From contig CANPVS010000020.1 of NCBI GenBank assembly GCA_947581795.1, positions 1 through 38,162 on the forward strand: a DNA stretch of 38,162 bases, written 5' to 3'. Below the pieces are notes generated by a model, which was not told the DNA's origin, searched no databases, and saw only the letters and a program-made list of their open reading frames with translations. Position numbers and translations under genes: made by a program. Source of the DNA: an uncultured Oscillospiraceae bacterium (lineage in GTDB: Bacteria > Bacillota > Clostridia > Oscillospirales > Oscillospiraceae). Shown here in pieces: positions 31,792 through 38,162 of this stretch; within the stretch, counting starts at the first letter, position 1, and every line of letters begins with the position of its first letter.

Positions 31792-32399
31792 TCGATCTGA
31801 GCCAATGGGAGTGGACGCGGGAGCCTGCGTCCTGCACCATTGCGGGAGGCCGCCTGGAGGTGGTCACCAGGCCCCACACGGATCTGTGGCAGCGTACATA
31901 TTATCACTTCCGCAACGACAACGCTCCGGTCTTTCAGATGCGCACGGAGGAAAAGTTCTTCTCCTTCACGGTGAGGACGGCTTTTGAAAGCGCCCACCAC
32001 CGCTTTGACCAGTGCGGCGTGGTGGTGTACCTGGACAGCGAGAACTGGCTCAAAGGCTCCATCGAGTACGAGAACGAGCGGTTCCAGCACCTGGGCAGCG
32101 TGGTCACCAACGGCGGCTGGTCGGACTGGGCCACCACGGAGATCAGCGCTTCCGTCAAGAGCATGTGGTACCGCCTCAGCCGGCGGGAGGACGATTTCTG
32201 CATCGAGTGCTCGCCCGACGGCGTCCGCTTTTCCCAGATGCGTGTGTGTCATATGAGCGCGGCGAAGGGCGAGGTCCGCTTTGGCGTCTATGCCTGCAGC
32301 CCGGAGGACTCGTCTTTCAAAGCTGTGTTCACGAATATGGAACTGACAGAGTGCAAGTGGCCGGCTCACGACGGCCAGCAGCCGGACGATGACGTCTGA
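31788..32399 (+). CDS. DUF1349 (concanavalin-like) protein
   Basis: A 203-residue cytoplasmic protein of the DUF1349 family, a beta-sandwich of concanavalin type. Typical stretches: 'FFSFTVRTAFESAHHRFDQCG', 'VVVYLDSENWLKGSIEYEN' and 'LGSVVTNGGWSDWATTEI' (parts of the core strands). A carbohydrate-binding role is suspected for the fold, not shown. ATG overlaps the preceding stop (ATGA). Confidence 0.88.
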   Translation: MIDLSQWEWTREPASCTIAGGRLEVVTRPHTDLWQRTYYHFRNDNAPVFQMRTEEKFFSFTVRTAFESAHHRFDQCGVVVYLDSENWLKGSIEYENERFQHLGSVVTNGGWSDWATTEISASVKSMWYRLSRREDDFCIECSPDGVRFSQMRVCHMSAAKGEVRFGVYACSPEDSSFKAVFTNMELTECKWPAHDGQQPDDDV

Positions 32400-32416
32400 T
32401 AGCGGAGGCGGCGATT

Positions 32417-33061
32417 ATGGCGTTTGATTTTAAAAAGGAATACAGAGAATTCTATATGCCGGGGAGCAGGCCGGAGATCGTCGACGTCCCCAGGATGAAC
32501 TATGTCGCCGTGAGAGGCAGGGGAAACCCCAATGAGGAAGGCGGGGCTTACCAGCGGGCGATGGGCGTTTTGTACACGGTTGCGTATACCTTGAAAATGA
32601 GCTATAAGACAGACCATCGGATTGAGGGGTTCTATGAGTACGTGGTGCCGCCGCTGGAGGGGTTCTGGTGGCAGGACGGCGTGGATGGTCTCGACTACGG
32701 GGATAAATCCGCGTTCAACTGGATATCCGCGATCCGCCTGCCGGACTTCATAACCGAGGCGGACTTTGCCTGGGCGGTGGAGACGGCGGGCAGAAAGAAA
32801 GAGCTGGACTGTTCCTCCGCGGAGTTCTTGACGGTGGAGGAGGGCCTTTGCGTGCAGATCATGCACCTGGGCTCCTTTGACGACGAGCCCGCGACAGTGG
32901 CATTGATGGACGCCTATCTTGCGCAGAACGGATATGTGAACGATTTGGGTGAACACCGGCTGCACCACGAGATCTACATGTCCGACGCCAGAAGGGTCCC
33001 GCCTGCGAAATGGAAAACGGTCATCCGCCATCCGATCAAAAAGTGTGAGGAACATTTATGA
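32417..33061 (+). CDS. GyrI-like small-molecule-binding protein
   Basis: A 214-residue protein of the stand-alone GyrI-like (SBMC/BmrR effector-domain) type: 'PRMNYVAVRGRGNPNEEGGAY' at the start, 'YEYVVPPLEGFWWQDG', 'CVQIMHLGSFDDEPATV' and 'HHEIYMSDARRVPPAKWKT' near the end. These proteins bind or hydrolyse hydrophobic compounds and may help resist toxins, which fits the nearby MATE pump. GGAGG is 8 bases upstream of ATG; its stop overlaps the next start. Confidence 0.88.
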   Translation: MAFDFKKEYREFYMPGSRPEIVDVPRMNYVAVRGRGNPNEEGGAYQRAMGVLYTVAYTLKMSYKTDHRIEGFYEYVVPPLEGFWWQDGVDGLDYGDKSAFNWISAIRLPDFITEADFAWAVETAGRKKELDCSSAEFLTVEEGLCVQIMHLGSFDDEPATVALMDAYLAQNGYVNDLGEHRLHHEIYMSDARRVPPAKWKTVIRHPIKKCEEHL

Positions 33062-33375
33062 ACATCCAGATATTCGGCAAGAACAAGTGTTTTGACACGA
33101 AGAAGGCCCAGCGGTACTTCAAGGAGCGGCGGATCAAGTTCCAATATGTGGACATCATCCAGTACGGCATGAGCCGGGGTGAGCTTACCAGCGTGAAAAA
33201 CGTGGTGGGCCTCGCCGCCATGAGCGAAGCGCCGGAGATCAGCTATCTTGCCTACGATGAGGACAAGCTGGAGAAGCTCTTTGAGTACCCGGAGCTTTTG
33301 AAGACCCCCATCGTGCGAAACGGAAAACAGGCCACCGTGGGCTACTGCCCGAACGTGTGGAAGACTTGGGAGTGA
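33058..33375 (+). CDS. ArsC/Spx-family thioredoxin-fold protein
   Basis: A 105-residue protein of the ArsC/YffB family. It has 'IFGKNKCFDTKKAQRYFKER' with a single cysteine near residue 11 in place of the CXXC of Spx, and 'LLKTPIVRNGKQATVGYCP' with the cis-proline 'TPIVR'. The three arginines of true arsenate reductases are not all evident, so arsenate activity is doubtful; a redox or glutathione-like reductase role is possible. Overlaps the preceding stop (ATGA). Confidence 0.85.
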   Translation: MNIQIFGKNKCFDTKKAQRYFKERRIKFQYVDIIQYGMSRGELTSVKNVVGLAAMSEAPEISYLAYDEDKLEKLFEYPELLKTPIVRNGKQATVGYCPNVWKTWE

Positions 33376-33385
33376 TAAGATCGCT

Positions 33386-34402
33386 ATGGAGATATTCGTA
33401 TTCGGAAGCGGCGCCTGGGGCACGGCCCTTTCCATGCTGCTCGTTGATAACGGCCACCACGTGACGCTGTGGACCCACGACCCGGAGAAGGCCGCGGCCA
33501 TGGCCAAGAGGCGGAAAAACCCCGCTATGGCCGGCGCCATCCTGCCCCAGGCACTGGACATCACCAGCGACCCGGCGGGCGCGGAGAAAGCGGAGCTTGT
33601 GCTGTTCGCGTCTCCGTCCAATATCCTCCGGCGCACGGCGAAGACCGCCGCGCCCCACATCAAGCCGGGGACCGTGCTTGTCTCCGCCACCAAGGGCATC
33701 GAGGCGGGCACGGAATACCGCATGAGCCAGGTCATCCGGGAGGAAGTGGGGAAGGACTGCCCCGTGGCGGTGCTGTCCGGCCCGTCTCACGCGGAGGAGG
33801 TCTCCCGCCGGATGGCCACGGGCTGTGTGGCTGCCTGCGAAGATCAGGCGGTGGCGGAGCTGGTCCAGCGGGTATTCATGAACGACATGTTCCGGGTCTA
33901 TGTGAACCTGGATGTGGTGGGCGTAGAGCTGTGCGGCGCGGTGAAGAACATCATCGCCTTGGGCGTGGGCATCATGGACGGCTTAGGCCTGGGCGACAAC
34001 GCCAAGGCCCTGTTTATGACCCGCGCCATGGCGGAGATCGCTGTCCTCTGTCAGGCGGCGGGGGGCGACCGCACCACCTGCTCCGGCCTCGCCGGCATGG
34101 GGGACCTGATCGTCACGTGCCTGTCCGGCCATTCCCGGAACCGCCAGGCCGGCCTTCTCATCGGCCGGGGCGCGCCGGTGGCTATCGCCCTGCGGGAGGT
34201 AGGCGCCGTGGTGGAGGGCTACTACGCCGCCGCCAGCGTCATGACCCTTTCTCAGCGGCTGCATACCGAGATGCCCATCTGCAGGAGCATCTACGGTATC
34301 CTCTACGAGGATATGGAGCCGGAGGATGTGTTCCGGGGCCTTATGAACCGTGACCGGCGCAGCGAGTTCGACCGGGGCTGGGACACGGCCGGGAGGACAT
34401 GA
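33386..34402 (+). CDS. gpsA: NAD(P)-dependent glycerol-3-phosphate dehydrogenase
   Basis: A 338-residue enzyme that makes sn-glycerol 3-phosphate for phospholipids. Nucleotide-binding 'VFGSGAWGTALSMLL', then 'FASPSNILRR', 'SATKGIE', 'LSGPSHAEEV', 'GVELCGAVKNIIALGVGI' with the catalytic lysine, and 'GLAGMGDLIVTCLSGHSRN'. Length is normal. The ribosome binding site is weak (GGGAG, 12 bases away). It is followed at once by the LD-carboxypeptidase. Confidence 0.96.
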   Translation: MEIFVFGSGAWGTALSMLLVDNGHHVTLWTHDPEKAAAMAKRRKNPAMAGAILPQALDITSDPAGAEKAELVLFASPSNILRRTAKTAAPHIKPGTVLVSATKGIEAGTEYRMSQVIREEVGKDCPVAVLSGPSHAEEVSRRMATGCVAACEDQAVAELVQRVFMNDMFRVYVNLDVVGVELCGAVKNIIALGVGIMDGLGLGDNAKALFMTRAMAEIAVLCQAAGGDRTTCSGLAGMGDLIVTCLSGHSRNRQAGLLIGRGAPVAIALREVGAVVEGYYAAASVMTLSQRLHTEMPICRSIYGILYEDMEPEDVFRGLMNRDRRSEFDRGWDTAGRT

Positions 34403-34403
34403 T

Positions 34404-35459
34404 ATGGTTCCCGGAATGATAAAGCCAAAACACCTGGAACGGGGCGATACGGTGGCCGTGGTGAGCCTCTCGGCGGGCACGCTGGGGGAACCATGGGCCA
34501 TCCACAAGCTGGACATCGCGAGAGAGCGGCTGGAAGGGGACTACGGGCTGAAGGTCAAGGTCATGCCCAACGCCCTGAAGGGCCGGGACTATCTCTATGA
34601 ACACCCGGAGGCCCGGGCGGCGGACATGATGGACGCCTTCCGGGATAAGAGCGTGAAGGCCATTTTCAACGCCATCGGCGGGGACGACACCATCCGGCTG
34701 CTGCCATATATCGATTTTGATGTCATCCGGGATAACCCCAAGATATTCACCGGCTTTTCCGACACCACCACCAACCACCTGATGTGCTATAAGGCCGGGC
34801 TCGTGTCCTATTACGGGGCCAGCCTCATGAACAACTTCTCTGAGTACGTCCGCATCAACGACTACACCGCCGCCAGCATCCGGGACACGCTCTTTGAGCC
34901 CAAGCCCACTCTGGACATTCCCTCTGCGCCTTACTGGTATGATGACGAGGACGAGAAGATATGGTGGAAGCCGGAGAACATGCACAGGCTCAAAGCCTAT
35001 CACTCGGAGACGGTGGGCTATGAGGTCATCCAAGGCTCTGGCGTCGTGGAGGGCGAGCTTCTCGGCGGATGCGTGGACGTGTTCCCCGAGGTGGTGGGGA
35101 CCGCCATCTGGCCCTCCAAGGAGGAATGGGCGGGAAAGCTCATGTTCCTGGAGACAAGCGAGGAGGATATATCCTGTGACTATCTCACCTGGTACCTCCG
35201 GAACCTGGCCGCCCAGGGGCTGTTCGACGTGATCCACGGCATCCTTGTGGGAAAGCCTGCCCGCCGCAGCAAGTACGAGCCCTACAAAGAGGCGTACCGG
35301 AAAGTCGTCGGCGGTGAGGCGGGACACCCGGAGATACCTATCTTATATAACGTGAACTTCGGCCACGCGGAGCCCATCGGCGTGCTCCCTTACGGGCTCA
35401 AATGCCGCCTGGACGCGGACAACAAAAAGCTCACGCTCCTGGAACCGGCCACCGCGTGA
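34404..35459 (+). CDS. LD-carboxypeptidase / MccF-like S66 peptidase
   Basis: A 351-residue S66 family serine peptidase. It opens 'KHLERGDTVAVVSLSAG', has 'IFNAIGGDDTIRLLPYIDF', the nucleophile serine in 'FTGFSDTTTNHLM', 'VEGELLGGCVDVF' with the likely triad Glu, and the triad His near the end in 'NVNFGHAEPIGVLPYG'. Family members trim LD-bonds in peptidoglycan or cleave microcin C-like peptides (self-immunity). Which applies here cannot be told. ATG 34404 has GGGAGG at 7 bases. Confidence 0.9.
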   Translation: MVPGMIKPKHLERGDTVAVVSLSAGTLGEPWAIHKLDIARERLEGDYGLKVKVMPNALKGRDYLYEHPEARAADMMDAFRDKSVKAIFNAIGGDDTIRLLPYIDFDVIRDNPKIFTGFSDTTTNHLMCYKAGLVSYYGASLMNNFSEYVRINDYTAASIRDTLFEPKPTLDIPSAPYWYDDEDEKIWWKPENMHRLKAYHSETVGYEVIQGSGVVEGELLGGCVDVFPEVVGTAIWPSKEEWAGKLMFLETSEEDISCDYLTWYLRNLAAQGLFDVIHGILVGKPARRSKYEPYKEAYRKVVGGEAGHPEIPILYNVNFGHAEPIGVLPYGLKCRLDADNKKLTLLEPATA

Positions 35460-35476
35460 GAAAAGAACATAAAAAC

Positions 35477-35500
35477 AGCGCCGCTCAACCGAGCGGCGCT
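35477..35500 (-). terminator. Terminator of secG (may also serve the peptidase)
   Basis: A perfect 10-bp GC stem (35477-35486/35491-35500), followed on the minus strand by GTTTTTATG. Convergent genes meet here. Confidence 0.85.
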
Positions 35501-35521
35501 GCGCCTGTCTATATGCAGTTA

Positions 35522-35749
35522 TCAGATGAAGTTCAGGACCAGGGTCAACAGCACGAAGACGATGGCCACCCACTTGGTCATCTTAGCCAGCTTCGCGTCC
35601 CAGGTCTTGGCCTTGCTCTTGGTCATGAAGGTATCCGCGCCGCCGGCGATGGCGCCGGAAAGCCCGGAGCGCTTACCGCTCTGGAACAGGATCACAACGA
35701 TGAGGAAGAGATCCGCAATGAGCTGCAGTACAGAAAGAGCAATAGTCAT
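35522..35749 (-). CDS. secG: Preprotein translocase subunit SecG
   Basis: A 75-residue protein with two membrane helices (about 3-22 and 55-74) around the SecG motif 'ILFQSGKRSGLSGAIAGGAD'. It is the small accessory subunit of SecYEG. AAGGAT lies before the ATG. Clostridial secG is often followed by rnr and smpB; here it is alone. Confidence 0.95.
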   Translation of the reverse strand: MTIALSVLQLIADLFLIVVILFQSGKRSGLSGAIAGGADTFMTKSKAKTWDAKLAKMTKWVAIVFVLLTLVLNFI

Positions 35750-35782
35750 GACAATTCATCCTTTTCCAAAATTCGCTCAATT

Positions 35783-35811
35783 ACTATACCATACCTGTCC
35801 CATGAAATCAA
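35783..35811 (-). promoter_or_regulatory. Promoter of secG
   Basis: On the minus strand TTGATT (35806-35811), 17 bases, TATAGT (35783-35788). Confidence 0.75.
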
Positions 35812-35848
35812 GAGGTTTTTCAGCTTTTTTTGCATATTCGTCTTGCTC

Positions 35849-35877
35849 TTGAGAACAGCCGTACAATGGCTTATAAT
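35849..35877 (+). promoter_or_regulatory. Promoter of the pseudouridine synthase gene
   Basis: TTGAGA (35849-35854), 17 bases, TATAAT (35872-35877). Transcription would start about 17 bases before the GTG start codon. Confidence 0.75.
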
Positions 35878-35901
35878 GGTGGCAGGGAAGGAGGCCGCGC
35901 C

Positions 35902-36555
35902 GTGGAGATACTATATCTTGATAAACGCATCGTGGTTTGCGTAAAGCCCGCGGGGGTGCTGTCCACCGACGAGCCGGGCGGGATGCCATCTCTGGTGCGG
36001 CAGGAATTGGGGGACGAGCACGCCTGCGTGCGCACGATCCACCGGCTGGACCGGCCCGTGGGAGGGGTCATGGTCCTGGCTCGCAGCGCGAAGGCGGCCT
36101 CCGAGCTGAGCCGTCAGGTGCGGGAGGGCATATTAAAAAAGGAGTACCTTGCTGTGGTCCATGGCGTACCGGAGCCGGCCCGGGGGAGGATGGAGGACCT
36201 GCTTTACCGTGACAGGGCGAGGCGCATGACCTTCGTCACCGAGACGCCCGGCCCGGAGGCACGGCTGGCCGTATTGGAATATGAGACGCTGGCGAGCATT
36301 GACGGCATGAGCCTGGTATCGGTGAAGCTCCTCACTGGCCGCACCCACCAGATCCGCTGCCAGTTCGCCAGCCGGAGCCTGCCCTTGACCGGGGACCGTA
36401 AATATGGCCTTCAAACCGATAAATGCGATCTTGCATTATGGTCGCATAAACTGTCGTTTATCCATCCGGAGACAGACGAACCAATGACCTTCATGCAGAG
36501 AATGCCGGAAATTTATCCGTTTACGCTGTTTTCTGCCCAGAACATCGATGAATAA
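35902..36555 (+). CDS. RluA family pseudouridine synthase
   Basis: A 217-residue enzyme that isomerises uridine in rRNA or tRNA. The catalytic Asp is in 'TIHRLDRPVGGVMVLA', and 'KEYLAVVHG', 'LLTGRTHQIRCQFAS' and 'GDRKYG' follow. There is no S4 domain, so it is the short RluA/YhcT-like type; the target base cannot be named. GTG 35902 was chosen because AAGGAGG lies 7 bases upstream and the first residues then match the family; the ATG further upstream lies before the promoter's start point. Confidence 0.93.
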   Translation: MEILYLDKRIVVCVKPAGVLSTDEPGGMPSLVRQELGDEHACVRTIHRLDRPVGGVMVLARSAKAASELSRQVREGILKKEYLAVVHGVPEPARGRMEDLLYRDRARRMTFVTETPGPEARLAVLEYETLASIDGMSLVSVKLLTGRTHQIRCQFASRSLPLTGDRKYGLQTDKCDLALWSHKLSFIHPETDEPMTFMQRMPEIYPFTLFSAQNIDE

Positions 36556-36590
36556 TATACGAAACTATCCACTTTGTTTGTGGATGAGAT

Positions 36591-37433
36591 TCACTTAAGC
36601 TGGCCGGGATTGATCCCGAAGCTCTCCCGGAAGGCCCGAAAAAAGGTGGAGTAGTCCTCAAAACCGCTGTCCGCCGCGGCCTTGTTGGCGTTCACCCCCC
36701 GGCGGATGAGCTGGGCGGCGTATAAGAGCCGCCGCTGACGCACGTAGGCGTGGACGGAGGTGCCCGTCTGGGCCTTGAAAAGGCGCATGAAGTGGTATTT
36801 GCTGAGATAGATGCGCTCTGCCAGGTCCTCCACGGTGAGGGGCTGAGAAAGGTTTTCATTGATATAGGACAGTGCCTGGGCGATCTTGGGGTCGTACTGG
36901 GGCCCGGCCGGCTCCGCCGCCTCCCCGGCGGTGAGGGACAGGCGGTTCACCGCGATGAGCAGTTGTGTCACCAAGGTGTCCCGCAGTGCCTGGGCGCCGA
37001 ACTGGTCGTCCGCCGCGGCGATGTCCAGTGCTTTCAGCACGCCGGCGATGACCTGACGGCTTTCCTGGTCGGGGACCAGCAGGGGACGGCCCTGCCGGTC
37101 CGCCCGCTCGAAGCACTCCGCCAGGTTCGTCCCGTCCCCGGCCCGCTCCGGATACTTCCGGTCCAAATATAATATGACCCGCTCATAGGGCTGGGACTGG
37201 TCGATGAGGGCTTTATGGATGACATGGTGGCCGATGAGCAGGATGTCCCAGGGCTTCAGGGCGTAGGTGCTGCGCTCCACCAGATAGTCCACCCGGCCGG
37301 ACAGAAGGATCACCAGCTTGTCAAAGTCATGGAAGTGGAAGTCCCGCTCCTGGCCCGCGGTGTCCTTCAGATGGAAGTAGTGGTAGTTCTCTGTGAGGTA
37401 GCCCTCCCGGCTGTAGCTCCGTTCCCGGTCCAT
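36591..37433 (-). CDS. AraC family transcriptional regulator
   Basis: A 280-residue regulator: N-terminal cupin (about 10-110; 'DFHFHDFDKLVILLSGRVDY', 'KPWDILLIG') and a C-terminal double helix-turn-helix (about 180-278; 'LAERIYLSKYHFMRLFKAQTG', 'AADSGFEDYSTFFRAFRESFG'). Cupin-type AraC proteins often sense sugars or their derivatives, but the ligand here is unknown and no target operon lies beside it. AAGGAGC is 8 bases before the ATG. It diverges from nrdD. Confidence 0.93.
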   Translation of the reverse strand: MDRERSYSREGYLTENYHYFHLKDTAGQERDFHFHDFDKLVILLSGRVDYLVERSTYALKPWDILLIGHHVIHKALIDQSQPYERVILYLDRKYPERAGDGTNLAECFERADRQGRPLLVPDQESRQVIAGVLKALDIAAADDQFGAQALRDTLVTQLLIAVNRLSLTAGEAAEPAGPQYDPKIAQALSYINENLSQPLTVEDLAERIYLSKYHFMRLFKAQTGTSVHAYVRQRRLLYAAQLIRRGVNANKAAADSGFEDYSTFFRAFRESFGINPGQLK

Positions 37434-37462
37434 GGCGCGGCTCCTTTCCTGATAGTACCGTA

Positions 37463-37491
37463 AGCATACCGCATCTTTTGCAATATTTCAA
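37463..37491 (-). promoter_or_regulatory. Promoter of the AraC gene
   Basis: On the minus strand TTGAAA (37486-37491), 17 bases, TATGCT (37463-37468). Confidence 0.6.
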
Positions 37492-37629
37492 GCGTTCCCC
37501 GCGCTTTTCTTGCGTATGCGTATAGCCAAAAATTTTTTTCCGCCTCCTCGGCGGTCATACAATAATAGCAATTCCCGCGCCGGACCCGGAACAGTCGATG
37601 GTTTCAACGCTTTCCAGGATTTTGGAGCA

Positions 37630-37677
37630 TTACAAAATGTTGACGAAAAAGATGTTGACAGCCACAAGATATTGTGC
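37630..37677 (+). promoter_or_regulatory. Pair of NrdR boxes upstream of nrdD
   Basis: Box 2, CCACAAGATATTGTGC (37662-37677), agrees closely with the NrdR palindrome ACACAATATATTGTGT. Box 1, TTACAAAATGTTGACG (37630-37645), is a weaker match exactly 32 bases upstream, the three-turn spacing normal for NrdR. Box 2 fills the spacer between the -35 and -10 of the nrdD promoter, so NrdR binding would block it when dATP is plentiful. Confidence 0.75.
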
Positions 37678-37683
37678 TAGTAT
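37655..37683 (+). promoter_or_regulatory. Promoter of nrdD
   Basis: TTGACA (37655-37660), 17 bases, TAGTAT (37678-37683) with an extended TGC before it. It leaves a leader of about 80 bases. Confidence 0.7.
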
Positions 37684-37772
37684 TTCGGTTACCGGGATTA
37701 TGTAACCGCTCGCGCCTTTGCGGAAAGGCGCGTTATTTGCGAGAGAGAAATATAGAGGAGAGGGCGTCAGCT

Positions 37773-38162
37773 ATGAAGATCATAAAGAGAAACGGATCGG
37801 AAGTCCCCTTTGATATCACAAAGATCATCAACGCCATCGGCAAGGCCAACGACGTGGTGGACGAGGACCTGCGCATGACCAACACCCAGATCCACCGCAT
37901 CGCCGACTCGGTGGAGAAGGCCTGCATCGAACTGGGCCGTTCCCCCTCCGTGGAGGAGATCCAGGACATGGTGGAGGAGCAGATCATGGCCCACGGCGCC
38001 TATGAGGTGGCCAAGCGGTACATCACCTACCGCTACACCAGGAGCCTGGTCCGCCAGTCCAACACCACCGACGACCGCATCCTGTCCCTCATCGAGTGCA
38101 ACAACGAGGAGGCCAAGCAGGAGAACTCCAACAAAAACCCCGTGGTCAACTCCACCCAGCGG
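37773..38162 (+). CDS. nrdD: Anaerobic ribonucleoside-triphosphate reductase NrdD (5' part)
   Basis: 130 codons are visible before the window ends. The start 'MKIIKRNGSEVPFDITKIINAI' is the ATP-cone domain (about 1-92; core 'RNGSEVPFD'), which senses ATP/dATP to control activity; 'NKNPVVNSTQR' marks the start of the catalytic barrel of class III reductase. The enzyme makes dNTPs without oxygen by a glycyl radical installed by NrdG, which should be encoded downstream. AGGAGAGGG lies upstream of the ATG. NrdR boxes overlap its promoter. Confidence 0.93.
   Translation, partial: MKIIKRNGSEVPFDITKIINAIGKANDVVDEDLRMTNTQIHRIADSVEKACIELGRSPSVEEIQDMVEEQIMAHGAYEVAKRYITYRYTRSLVRQSNTTDDRILSLIECNNEEAKQENSNKNPVVNSTQR

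Larger units (their letters stand above)
37434..37772. other. Divergent intergenic region araC-nrdD with leader hairpins
   Basis: Besides both promoters and the NrdR boxes, this region holds two hairpins in the nrdD leader: 37686-37692/37702-37708 (7 bp, at the start point) and 37711-37719/37724-37732 (9 bp, then TTATTT). The second resembles a weak attenuator. No adenosylcobalamin riboswitch pattern was seen. The part 37500-37620 shows nothing recognisable. Confidence 0.5.

Noticed and set aside
33058-33375. True arsenate reductase
   Set aside because: Fold and cysteine fit, but the arginine set of arsenate reductases is not evident and no other arsenic gene is nearby.
36566-36586. Terminator between the pseudouridine synthase and AraC genes
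   Set aside because: Only a 6-bp stem with a 7-base loop and no T run; too weak to call.
37686-37732. Riboswitch in the nrdD leader
   Set aside because: The leader is only about 80 bases with two simple hairpins, and shows no cobalamin or other known aptamer pattern.
1-38162. CRISPR array
   Set aside because: No regularly spaced direct repeats of 25-40 bases were seen; the only longer repeat pair is the structured element, 6 kb apart.

Overview
The window looks like chromosome from a GC-rich, spore-forming, anaerobic clostridial bacterium, most likely in the Oscillospiraceae group. The evidence is the mix of spore-coat-like genes, a SpoIIQ-like peptidase, an anaerobic (class III) ribonucleotide reductase, a TnpV gene of the clostridial Tn4451 type, clostridial-style genes with strong AGGAGG ribosome binding sites, and high GC in most coding regions. 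The assignment is inference; no 16S gene is present.

Layout. (1) 1-1600 is the end of a mobile element: a protein with a sigma-region-4-like helix-turn-helix that runs off the left edge, and tnpV. Its border falls inside a GH42 beta-galactosidase gene, whose first 240 or so codons survive at 1581-2327. (2) Divergent from that gene is an operon of a large uncharacterised protein, a small zinc-ribbon protein and an intracellular GH53 endo-galactanase, which together with GH42 suggests a galactan/galactoside locus. (3) 5656-10429 is a complete Liv-type branched-chain amino acid ABC transporter, transcribed leftward from one promoter. (4) A short glycosyltransferase gene diverges from trmL, which leads into pgk-tpiA-gpmI. 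(5) A SpoIIQ-like M23 protein and proBA follow. (6) Two small spore-coat-type genes diverge from a LysR regulator, followed by a Met-Val-Glu tRNA operon and an AT-rich islet with a membrane-anchored coiled-coil protein and a secreted repeat protein. (7) A zinc-ribbon membrane protein and a J-domain membrane protein converge on a leftward xpaC-telA-lemA-like-TPM cluster. (8) rpe-recR, then a rightward run rnj, MATE transporter, DUF1349, GyrI-like, ArsC-like, gpsA and an LD-carboxypeptidase. (9) secG, a pseudouridine synthase, an AraC regulator and the start of nrdD, which carries a good NrdR box pair.

The most interesting signal is a repeated structured element seen twice, at 18787-18968 and 25040-25205. 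Each copy folds into four consecutive hairpins. At least five base pairs differ between copies with pairing kept, and the two G-T wobbles are compatible only with a plus-strand RNA. Both copies end 1 or 0 bases from the stop codon of a leftward gene. This looks like a mobile or dispersed structured RNA element and is not explained by the flanking genes. Other points worth a look are the gene disruption by the mobile element, the tRNA-adjacent AT-rich islet, an insertion in phosphoglycerate kinase, and the XpaC/TelA/LemA/TPM cluster.
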